From Methanothrix sp. (GTDB lineage: Archaea > Halobacteriota > Methanosarcinia > Methanotrichales > Methanotrichaceae), in NCBI GenBank assembly GCA_028708055.1, contig JAQVZT010000076.1:1-10455 (forward strand): a stretch of 10,455 nt of DNA. Reading direction: 5' to 3'. A model generated the notes under the pieces. That model did not search any database, had not been told where the DNA came from, and saw only the letters and a list, made by a program, of their open reading frames with translations. Shown here piece after piece: positions 1 to 6,395 of the stretch. How positions within the stretch are numbered: position 1 is the first letter of the stretch; each line of letters starts with the position of its first letter. The translations under genes were made by a program, and so were the position numbers.

Positions 1-1
1 C

Positions 2-109
2 GAAGGCCAAAATGTGATCAAGCGGCAAATAAATCTGAGCGATACTCAGAGCTTAGTGCTAAATTTGCTCGGGCAAGACTGCAAAAAATATTATGGGTTA
101 GAATGTTAA
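2..109 (+). CDS. Possible C-terminal end of an ORF entering from the left edge
   Basis: Reading frame 2 is open from the window edge to a TAA at 107-109 and gives 35 residues ending LLGQDCKKYYGLEC. The ending faintly recalls the last helix of amidohydrolase-type TIM-barrel enzymes, where a pattern like LGxNAxRLxGL is usual. That resemblance is weak and I would not assign a function from it. If real, it is the tail of a gene whose body lies left of the window, and the truncated methyltransferase frame begins right behind it. A chance open frame is also possible, because frame 1 is open to 123 as well. Confidence 0.25.
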   Translation, partial: EGQNVIKRQINLSDTQSLVLNLLGQDCKKYYGLEC

Positions 110-194
110 TGCGAAATGTGGGGTAAAAGGAAACAGAAGATTAAACTTCATCGGCAAACTGCTTAAGGACTACTATTACGTAGATGGGAAACCA

Positions 195-1835
195 TTGGGC
201 GAAAAAAATACAAAGTGGCTCCAAGACGATTATGTAAAGTTTATTCGATGGGGACAATGGAGGATTGAACGAACTGGCGTTGGGGTTCTTGCATTCATCA
301 CAAATAATGGCTATTTAGAGAATCCTACTTTTAGAGGAATGCGTCAGCAGCTGATGAACACATTTAATGAGATATATATTCTTAATCTACATGGAAATTC
401 TAAGAAGAAAGAATACGCGCCTGATGGATCAAAAGATGAAAACGTTTTCGATATACAGCAAGGAGTAGCTATTGGGATATTTATTAAAAAATCAGAAAAA
501 AAAGGTCAAGCAAATGTCTATTACTCTGACGTTTGGGGATCTAGAGAGTTGAAATATCAAAATCTCCTAGAAATGAATATCCTTAGCACTAAATGGGTTC
601 AACTAGCTCCTCGGGCTAACTTCTATTTATTTGTGCCTCGCGAAATAAGTCTAGACGAGGAATATGATCAAGGATGGTCTGTATCTGATATTTTCCCAAT
701 AAATTCAGCGGGAATAGTTACTGCACGCGATGACTTTGCCATTGGCTTTGACTCCCAAGAAGTATTAGAAAAGATTAGCGATTTTGTATCGCTATCAACC
801 GAAGAAGCAAGGGAAAAGTACGATCTTCGTAAAGATGTTAGGGATTGGAAAGTCCATCTTGCACAAGAAGATGTTAGGAATAGTGGATTAGATCCTAGCA
901 AATTAATTCATATATTATATAGACCATTTGATAGACGTTTTACATATTATACGGGAAAAACACGAGGACTCATCTGCATGCCTCGGCCTGAAGTAATGCA
1001 AAACATGTTGAAAGGCAAAAATATCGGACTGAGTACAACACGTTCTATAGAAATTGGACGCGGATGGGAACATGTCTTTTGTTCATCACAGATTATCCAG
1101 CACCATACAGTATCACTGAAAGAAGTCAATTACCTTTTTCCGTTGTATCTCTTTCCTAAAGATCTTAGTAAAACTGAGCTAATTTCGAATATTTCTTGGC
1201 CTATTGATCAAGATGGCCGCACCCCTAACATCAACCCGGAATTCATCTTAGCCCTAGAAAAAAATATCTCACTCAAGTTCGTCTCTTGTGGCGAGGGTGA
1301 CCTAAAAGATACTTTTGGCCCCGAAACCGTTTTCTATTACATATATGCAATTTTGCACTCCCCAACCTATCGCTTACGTTATTCAGACTTATTAAAAAGA
1401 GACTTTCCCAAGGTGCCCCTTACTTCCAACCTTAAGCTTTTCCGCGAGCTTTGTGCCATCGGAAAAGAACTTGTATCATTGCACTTGTTAGAGTCTCGCA
1501 CACTTGATGCATCAAACAACTTCTTTACTCGCAGCCTCGTCAAAGGAGATTATATCGTTCATAAAGGGTATCCAAAATATGTCTCCAGCGAAGATGCCAG
1601 GTGTGTAAGTATCAAGATAAACGAGACACAGTACCTAGAGGGTATTCCAAAAGAAGTCTGGGAATTTCACATAGGTGGCTACCAAGTCTGCGAGAAATGG
1701 CTCAAAGATCGAAGAGGCAGGCAGTTATCCTACGATGACATTACTCACTATCAAAAGATCATAGTGGCCTTAAAGGAAACTATCCGCATCATGAAAGAGA
1801 TGGACCAATCAATACCAGAATGGCCTATTAATTGA
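195..1835 (+). pseudogene. N-terminally truncated type ISP-like restriction-modification protein (methyltransferase C-part and specificity domain)
   Basis: The 546 residues match, by recognition, the C-terminal half of the large single-chain type ISP / type IIG-like enzymes. In these, nuclease, helicase and N6-adenine methyltransferase parts precede a target-recognition domain. Early residues carry the block just after the methyltransferase active site: FITNNGYL, GMRQQLMNTF, IYILNLHGN and NVFDIQQGVAI, within residues 30-95. Further on come YRPFDRRFTYY and MPRPEVMQNM, then the closing IGGYQVCEKWLKDR near residue 495. Missing are the SAM-binding motif I, the NPPY catalytic motif and everything before them. 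The same frame reads back past the TTG at 195 as KLLKDYYYVDGKPLG, which is still family-like, and stops at a TAG at 99-101. No good start or ribosome site is visible, so 195 is only the first possible start codon. An enzyme without NPPY cannot methylate, so this is probably a remnant. Confidence 0.75.
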
Positions 1836-1901
1836 AGCAAAAGATGGAAGCCACTGATAATGCAGAGTTTAAATATAGTTTTGATTATATATAATAAGAA
1901 T

Positions 1902-1909
1902 AAAAAAAA
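1902..1909 (-). terminator. T-run terminator candidate for the ATPase operon
   Basis: Eight consecutive A on the plus strand give a T8 tract on the minus strand, about 77 bases after the stop codon of the minus-strand ATPase gene. Archaeal RNA polymerase terminates at such U-runs without needing a hairpin. The flanking spacer between the two convergent genes (1836-1985) is AT-rich and shows no other clear feature. Confidence 0.4.
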
Positions 1910-1985
1910 CTACAAATCGTCTATTTCCAGCGAACGTCACCTAGCTTGCAACAATGTCTTCATCTTTAATTTCACGATCTATCGG

Positions 1986-3296
1986 TTACATGTATTGATC
2001 GATTACATATATATTTCTCTCATTATAATCTAAGAACGTATTCTTCAATCGATTAAGATATGTGATAGAATCATCTTCCTCAAGTCGTTTGTTATAAAAC
2101 TTCCGGATTCCTTTTTTAAAGGCCGCTTCAGTTATTTTATCCTGTAATGGCAAATTGTTGCAGAGTTCAGAAATTATCCCCAAAATAATTCTAAATAGAT
2201 TTCGAGGATTATTAGCGGAATAGTATAACACATTGTTCATGAAATAATCATAGTCTATTTCGATCAATTCACGCATAGATGTGAACTTTTTATTGCTGAA
2301 TGCGGAAAGCCTTCGTTCTAAAAGTTCACGAAGTCGTGCTTCATCCCATTCCAAATTGATTATATTTATTCGGTCCGTTCTTATTCCAGTATCTATGATC
2401 ATTTTTATTTGTATTGGAACAAACATCTTAGTTGCAACAAATGCTAATTCTAAGTAATTTGTAGACGTAATCAATGGCTTGATGAATTCACTCCGTTGAG
2501 TATGGCTTAAGCTCGCCAATCCTTCGTCATCAAGTCGATCTATTAATATGTATATCGAATCATACTCAGATGCCCTTATAAGGTCTCTCAATTTTATTAA
2601 TAAATCTAGATAAGATAGGTTTTCTAGATCATTTTTTTTGCCCACTATCCGATATATTGAAAACTTTTTTTTACGAGTAAAATTAATTGCTCTATTGATT
2701 AATCTCGCGCCATAATCATAACTTCCAGCTGCAAAGGACGATTTTAACACTTCCCTCTTTTCGAGTTCAGTGAATTTATGCTCTCTATCATTTTCTTGCT
2801 TATTGTGTATTTTATCAAGAAGATCGTCGTATTGGTACTGATCAACGAACCACTCAAGAGTATCTTTCATATCCGGACTTAGATTTTCGATAGATGCAGG
2901 ATTAATGGCTAATTCTTCTAAAAATTTCCCTAAACATAAATTTATAATTTGATTAATATGAAATTCAAAGGTAATATCCTTGAGAAATTCATCATCAAGC
3001 ACTCTTTCATTTTCTGAAAATTTGATATACTCTACTATGAGTATCTTGGCGAATTTCATTTCTTGAAGCTTCTTTTTTGTCATATTGAAAGAAAAACTCT
3101 TGCCATCTCCTCTTGTGCCAAATATTATGCTGGAGATTGGTTTCCGAGGATTATCGACAATTTCGCTAAAGTACGGTGGCTCAAGGAAAAAATCCTTTGA
3201 ATTGAAGTCGGTGTCTTGCTCTTCAGCTTCAGCTGATGGGTTACTAAATGGATTTTTTGAGAATCCATGCATTTCAAACCAATCATTTGGTCCCAT
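1986..3296 (-). CDS. P-loop ATPase (AAA/STAND-like), second gene of a two-gene unit
   Basis: This is a predicted cytosolic NTPase of 436 residues. A short N-terminal segment with GFSKNPFSNP (residues 11-20) and EPPYFSEI (39-46) leads into the Walker A motif GTRGDGKS at 60-67. A Walker B-like strand IYILIDRLDD lies at 248-257. WDEARLRELLERRL (317-330) and NPRNLFRII (363-371) resemble the lid helices and sensor-2 region of ORC/STAND-type ATPases. Residues 100-240 form a charged helical insert. No nuclease, TIR or DNA-binding domain is evident, so the effector is probably the partner. Its start overlaps the end of the upstream membrane-protein gene by 14 bases, which implies co-transcription and probably coupled translation. 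I recognise the general NPF/YF-x-GKS type as a family of uncharacterised ATPases related to Sll1717-like proteins; the biological role is unknown. Confidence 0.8.
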   Translation of the reverse strand: MGPNDWFEMHGFSKNPFSNPSAEAEEQDTDFNSKDFFLEPPYFSEIVDNPRKPISSIIFGTRGDGKSFSFNMTKKKLQEMKFAKILIVEYIKFSENERVLDDEFLKDITFEFHINQIINLCLGKFLEELAINPASIENLSPDMKDTLEWFVDQYQYDDLLDKIHNKQENDREHKFTELEKREVLKSSFAAGSYDYGARLINRAINFTRKKKFSIYRIVGKKNDLENLSYLDLLIKLRDLIRASEYDSIYILIDRLDDEGLASLSHTQRSEFIKPLITSTNYLELAFVATKMFVPIQIKMIIDTGIRTDRINIINLEWDEARLRELLERRLSAFSNKKFTSMRELIEIDYDYFMNNVLYYSANNPRNLFRIILGIISELCNNLPLQDKITEAAFKKGIRKFYNKRLEEDDSITYLNRLKNTFLDYNERNIYVIDQYM

Positions 3297-4191
3297 ATTT
3301 TTTCACAAACTCCTGAATAGGTACTGCCGAACTCCATACAGTCTCAAAATGAGACCTACACGATTCAAAAGCCACTCTTTCAGATTGCACAATTTTCAAA
3401 TAGGGATTGTCTATTGTACGCCTATTTTCCCAATATGGCGAATATATCAAGTAAGTATCAACAATCATTAAAAAAGATATTGGCAATTTATTGTAGACCC
3501 GGATTTCAAAATTCTCGATAAATTTAGCGTTTACTCGATTATTTGGATCCCTGTAATAATCTAACCAATCATTAATATAATCAGAATAACTTATATTTAG
3601 GCTCTTGCAAGCGAGCGAATCGGGATCTAAGATTAAGAACCTAAATTTTTTCCCTTTACTTGTCGAATCAATAACGAACGGAGGGAACTCAATGAGGCCA
3701 TAGATATCAAGCAAATCCCGCCCCATGATATCGATCTTATTCGATTCATTAAGAATTGAAATAAGTTCTTTCAAAAATACTATTTTGTTTTTAAATAGGC
3801 GTTCAATATCTATCGGTCGTTCATCGTATCCACATAAATGTTTCTTTTCTGAGAATTGATCAATTTTTTCATTAAACGTTTTAATATCTTCCTTAAACAA
3901 GTAATAAACAAAACATAAGGACAATAGGCAAGTTCCGATTACAATCGAAATAATATTAACTCTAATAAAACCAGTGACAATTGCGAGATGCGACGGTAGT
4001 GTAATTAATAACGACGAGTTAGAATAAAAAATGACCACTAACAAAATAATAAACAGTTCCTTATATCGAGCCAAATACCTCCCGACATCATTAAATTTCT
4101 CTATTATTTTCTCAATAGACGACTTGTTGGGTCCTTTTTTTGAAACCAATAGCCGTCTTGAACTCATTCTACCAGGATAATTGGTATACAC
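3283..4191 (-). CDS. Two-helix membrane protein with PLD-like/DUF5919-like C-terminal domain
   Basis: The product has 302 residues. A basic N-terminus is followed by two hydrophobic segments, about 45-65 and 77-99, then a charged linker (100-130) and a soluble domain from about 130 to the end. The soluble part has the strand pattern IDIMGRDLLDIYG (153-165), FRFLILDPDS (183-192), FEIRVYNKLP (228-237), MIVDTYLIYSPY (242-253) and a C-terminal helix with FETVW. This pattern resembles inactive PLD-fold/DUF5919-type domains found next to signalling and defence genes; no HxK catalytic motif is present. The start at 4191 is GTG, with GGAAG about 8 bases upstream. An ATG at codon 9 (4167) is an alternative, and TATA-like sequence at 4208-4215 would fit either. 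Its stop lies inside the start region of the ATPase gene. Domain identity is inference from pattern; the membrane topology is clearer. Confidence 0.7.
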   Translation of the reverse strand: MYTNYPGRMSSRRLLVSKKGPNKSSIEKIIEKFNDVGRYLARYKELFIILLVVIFYSNSSLLITLPSHLAIVTGFIRVNIISIVIGTCLLSLCFVYYLFKEDIKTFNEKIDQFSEKKHLCGYDERPIDIERLFKNKIVFLKELISILNESNKIDIMGRDLLDIYGLIEFPPFVIDSTSKGKKFRFLILDPDSLACKSLNISYSDYINDWLDYYRDPNNRVNAKFIENFEIRVYNKLPISFLMIVDTYLIYSPYWENRRTIDNPYLKIVQSERVAFESCRSHFETVWSSAVPIQEFVKKYGTK

Positions 4192-4761
4192 CGATAATAC
4201 TTCCTTCTATTTATATGATATAATCAAATATTAACCTGGCGACAGTTCGTTCTCATCAGATATATATCTTTCTAATTGATGAGCTTGCACTCAATGATAT
4301 ACTTAGCTAGACTTTGCATGCAGACATATAATGTTATAGACCATAATATTCTATCCACCTTTTCATTATTAGCTATTATAAACTCAACGATAGTCAAGAA
4401 GCAAATAAGGGTCAAAGCAGTATACTCAAGGATCATCGATACGCTTTAGAACAGATTAAGGGAATTGTTTTTGCTAATACTAAAAGAGAAAAAATTCAGA
4501 GATGAAATTAAGTAATACGCGGAATTAAGGCAAATGATACCAGCAATTCCCCTAAAATTATTGAGAAGACATAAACCTAAGGAATATTAATAGAAAATCG
4601 TTATGATTAGACATAATATTTAATGGTATTATTTACTATAGTAATACATGATCCTTTCTGCATTCGATTAGTTTGAGGTCCCTCACCTAAATCAGAGAGA
4701 TTATGTTGATATACTATCAGAAACATTAGAAAGCAAGAAAATACCAGGAGCTCAAAATTAT
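4192..4761. other. AT-rich stretch with no intact gene; possible decayed coding remnants
   Basis: No convincing gene lies here. Two plus-strand frames look partly protein-like. One, near 4390-4505, reads as LKDHRYALEQIKGIVFANT before a stop and has no start codon. The other reads in another frame from about 4395 to 4590 and is interrupted by two stops (VKAVYSRIIDTL, then a stop, then RLRELFLL, and later LRQMIPAIPLKLLRR). An AT-rich inverted repeat pairs GTATTA (4626-4631) with TAATAC (4642-4647). The leftmost part (4195-4225) is the promoter zone of the minus-strand membrane-protein gene. The last 90 bases belong to the open frame that runs into the next gene. Confidence 0.4.
4208..4222 (-). 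promoter_or_regulatory. TATA-box region of the membrane protein/ATPase operon
   Basis: On the minus strand the sequence reads TTATATCATATAAATA. It contains two overlapping TATA-like elements, centred near 4212 and 4221. Archaeal transcription normally starts about 25 bases downstream, which puts the start near 4186-4196. The transcript would then be leaderless, or nearly so, at the GTG at 4191, or would have a short leader before the ATG at 4167. Confidence 0.4.
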
Positions 4762-5238
4762 ATGGATATGATAAATGCTATCCTCTTAGCAATCCAGACT
4801 TATAGAAATGGTCGAAAAGAGAAACCAAATGTCCATATTGAATTAAAATTAGACAATAAAATAAGAGCTGTGATTACTCAAGAGAGTGAAGATTTCCTCG
4901 AAATACCAACTAATTTTTGGAGCATAACAGTACGCAACCGTGATGAAAAAGCGATTATTCTTGAATCTTTTTGGCTAAGTGTTTTATACAATGACGAAGA
5001 GTACCAACTATTTGAACCAATAACCGATGAATTCTTGCATAGGGATGGCATAATTAAATTTCCGTACTCGCTTTCAGTGGGGGAGAAATTACCTATCTCA
5101 TTAAATTTAGATTTTTTTAATCCATACCTTATAAATGATGAGCCCAAAAAGATATCTTTTCCAGAATTTTCGCCCATAGCTTACTTTACAGATCAAATGG
5201 GAAATACTTATAATAGTACGCAATACCGTTTATTATGA
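4762..5238 (+). CDS. Small protein of unknown function, probably a beta-sandwich
   Basis: The product has 158 residues and I do not recognise a named family. After a short helical start (INAILLAIQTYRNGRKEKP, residues 4-22) the rest alternates short strands and turns: HIELKLDN, WSITVRNRDEKAIILESFWLSVLYN (about 53-77), LSVGEKLPISLNL, then an ending with AYFTDQMGNTYNS. That pattern fits an immunoglobulin-like sandwich. Comparable uncharacterised proteins often start with a membrane helix followed by a KPxVxxE segment, but this N-terminus is too polar to be a clear membrane span. AGGAG at 4746-4750 lies 11 bases before the ATG and supports this start. The frame is open a further 30 codons upstream to a TAG at 4669-4671 but offers no start there. 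Upstream truncation is therefore possible. Confidence 0.6.
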   Translation: MDMINAILLAIQTYRNGRKEKPNVHIELKLDNKIRAVITQESEDFLEIPTNFWSITVRNRDEKAIILESFWLSVLYNDEEYQLFEPITDEFLHRDGIIKFPYSLSVGEKLPISLNLDFFNPYLINDEPKKISFPEFSPIAYFTDQMGNTYNSTQYRLL

Positions 5239-5258
5239 ATATATGCTCAAATCAAACT

Positions 5259-5309
5259 GTGCGCGGCCACCACACCCTAAAGGGATGGAGTATGTTTCGG
5301 GCCGCACGC
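5259..5309 (+). repeat. Imperfect hairpin resembling an IS200/IS605-type right end
   Basis: An outer stem pairs GTGCGCGGCC (5259-5268, with a small bulge) with GGCCGCAC (5300-5307). Inside it, CCC-TAAA-GGG (5275-5284) is flanked by CCA/TGG. The inner part, followed by GGAGTAT, has the CCnTAAAGG..GGnnTAT layout seen at transposon ends of the IS200/IS605 (TnpB-type) group. It sits 20 bases after the stop of the preceding gene, so a structured 3' UTR or terminator is the alternative. No tnpA or tnpB gene is present in the window. Confidence 0.4.
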
Positions 5310-5436
5310 TTCTTTTAGACAGAATCCAGGAACAGTGGAATCATAGGTTAGTTTGATCAAGAGATCAGAATAATTGTGAATCTGCATCAGATTGACAGAA
5401 ACCCCTGATAATCAATCCAAGGAAAAATGAAATCCG

Positions 5437-5490
5437 GGCGAGGGTTCACTTCATCCCCAACCTAAAGGTTGGGTATTCGCGACCCCCTCC
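5437..5490 (+). mobile_element. Solo right-end hairpin of an IS200/IS605 (TnpB-type) element
   Basis: A perfect 7-bp stem, CCCAACC (5456-5462) with GGTTGGG (5467-5473), closes a TAAA loop. It is preceded by GGTTCACTTCATCC and followed by TATTCGCGACCCCC. This is the form usually seen at the right end of IS605/IS1341-type elements in archaea, where the same segment also forms the 3' part of the TnpB guide RNA. No transposase gene flanks it, so it is either a decayed element or a small non-autonomous palindromic derivative. The assignment rests on pattern only. Confidence 0.5.
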
Positions 5491-5609
5491 ACCCCCTATG
5501 TAATAAATATTATTATATTATACTTTTCCCAATATCTCGGAATTAGTGATAAGAAGCTATCGCAAACCATTATTTATTGTGAATGTGTGTATATATTCAG
5601 AGATGTTAT

Positions 5610-5617
5610 TATAAAAA
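5610..5617 (+). promoter_or_regulatory. TATA box upstream of the winged-helix gene
   Basis: TATAAAAA lies about 50 bases upstream of the ATG at 5661, which predicts a transcription start near 5637-5642 and a leader of about 20 bases. A second candidate, TTTATAA at 5648-5654, would start transcription near 5677 and give a nearly leaderless message beginning at the ATG at 5682. Confidence 0.4.
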
Positions 5618-5661
5618 TGAGAGATGTCGAACAAATGATCAGAAACTTTTATAAGTACTAA
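5617..5661 (+). CDS. 14-codon upstream ORF overlapping the winged-helix gene by TAATG
   Basis: ATG at 5617 opens a 14-codon frame (MRDVEQMIRNFYKY). Its TAA overlaps the next ATG as TAATG, a layout typical of translational coupling. The frame is also open upstream to 5431 but has no ATG start there. Nothing about the peptide sequence is recognisable. If transcription starts near 5640, as the TATA box at 5610 suggests, the ATG at 5617 would not be on the message, so this may be accidental. Confidence 0.2.
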   Translation: MRDVEQMIRNFYKY

Positions 5662-5963
5662 TGATTCTAAATTTAAATCCTATGACCACAAAGAGATACA
5701 AAGATCAAATACTATCCCTAATTTTGAAGATATGCCAAGGAAATGGGGCAAGCAGGACGAAGGTCGTATATGCTTCAGGTCTGAATTTCAAAACAATCAA
5801 CCCCTATCTAACTACCTTAGGCAGGAACGGTTTAATCGAAATTGTGCCTGGATCCCGTCCCATATATAGAATAACTGCGAAAGGGGAAGATGCTCTATTC
5901 CATCTAGTAGCTCTTGAAAAATTGATCCAAGAATTTTCGGCTACAAAAACAAATAATGCCTAG
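5661..5963 (+). CDS. Archaeal winged-helix transcriptional regulator (HTH_45-like)
   Basis: This 100-residue protein is almost entirely one winged helix-turn-helix. SRTKVVYASGLNFKTINPYL (31-50) gives the helix-turn-helix, with the recognition helix at NFKTINPYLTTL. NGLIEIVPGSRPIYRITAKG (56-75) gives the beta wing, and a C-terminal helix (77-92) probably dimerises. The phrase YxxxLNFKxxxxYLxxLxxxGLIE is typical of HTH_45 regulators, which are numerous in methanogens. The ATG at 5661 and the one at 5682 (codon 8, MTTKRYKD) are both possible; the domain needs only the second. The target genes are unknown. It is the last gene of the AT-rich island, and its 3' end overlaps by 23 bases the chance extension of the broken gene coming from the right. 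Confidence 0.75.
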   Translation: MILNLNPMTTKRYKDQILSLILKICQGNGASRTKVVYASGLNFKTINPYLTTLGRNGLIEIVPGSRPIYRITAKGEDALFHLVALEKLIQEFSATKTNNA

Positions 5964-6378
5964 GGTGAGCGCTACGCATTGCATAGCATAAGTGATCATT
6001 TGCAAAACTACAGCATAACTTGAAAATATGCGTGTGCGCGAAGTTGAATATTGTTGTTCCCGGCCGGTCGGGATTTGTGGCAGCATTTCCGGTGATGAGA
6101 ACGCTGTGGCTCTTGGTGGTCTCGGGCACCGGCACCCGCACCTCCACCGCCCGCGCCCCGCCGCCTGTGAGGTTGAAGAGCACGCTGCCCTCCAGCGGCG
6201 AGCCGTCCAGGGCGTAGGCGTGATGTTCAGGATAGACGTAAGACGCTCCGAGGCCGTCCACCACCAAAATGACCGCTCCGCCGGGCTCTGCCTGCGGGCC
6301 TACGAGGACGTCGATGCCGCTCGCTGGGCCTGGAATTAGAAATGATAGCATCAGCAAAAAAAGAGGAAAACGGATCAT
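5941..6378 (-). pseudogene. N-terminal fragment of a secreted alkaline-phosphatase/phosphoglycerate-mutase superfamily protein
   Basis: The frame encodes 145 residues, of which about the first 113 look native. A signal peptide MIRFPLFLLMLSFLIPGPAS is followed by VILVVDGLGASYVYPE (36-51), where D41 would be a metal ligand. Then comes VPETTKSHSVLITGNA (84-99), which carries the Thr/Ser region expected to hold the phospho-accepting residue. After GTTIFNFA the sequence loses this character and becomes cysteine- and histidine-rich, ending HPRHYLFL, just where the DNA turns AT-rich. Full-length members of the superfamily are several hundred residues long, so most of the fold and the second metal site are gone. 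It starts 17 bases after the fae-hps stop and was probably read from that promoter. The exact family name is inference; truncation is well supported. Confidence 0.6.
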
Positions 6379-6382
6379 CCCG

Positions 6383-6394
6383 GATCTGCAGATC
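6383..6394. repeat. 12-bp perfect palindrome in the fae-hps/phosphatase spacer
   Basis: GATCTGCAGATC is its own reverse complement and almost fills the 17-base gap between the fae-hps stop and the next start. It could be a small operator or simply chance; it is too tight to form a stable hairpin loop. Confidence 0.3.
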
Positions 6395-6395
6395 T

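Larger units (their letters stand above)
5239..5660. other. Intergenic stretch with transposon-end-like hairpins and an AT-rich promoter zone
   Basis: No intact gene is seen apart from a very short upstream ORF at the right end. The left and middle parts carry two hairpins with a TAAAGG core (near 5270 and 5460). The bases between them (about 5310-5430) show no recognisable feature. From 5500 to 5640 the sequence is strongly AT-rich and contains TATA-like elements feeding the winged-helix gene. The stretch reads as an old insertion scar with the regulator's promoter at its right flank. Confidence 0.4.

Noticed and set aside
668..1129. Minus-strand ORFs of 60-77 codons within the methyltransferase
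   Set aside because: They are antisense to well-supported family motifs and have no independent evidence.
3085..3471. Plus-strand ORF of 128 codons
   Set aside because: It lies antisense across the end of the membrane-protein gene and the start of the ATPase gene, both of which have domain evidence; its own sequence shows no recognisable domain.
5941..6035. C-terminal part of the phosphatase-like frame as real protein
   Set aside because: It lies in AT-rich DNA past the composition break, overlaps the end of the winged-helix gene, and has lost superfamily character.
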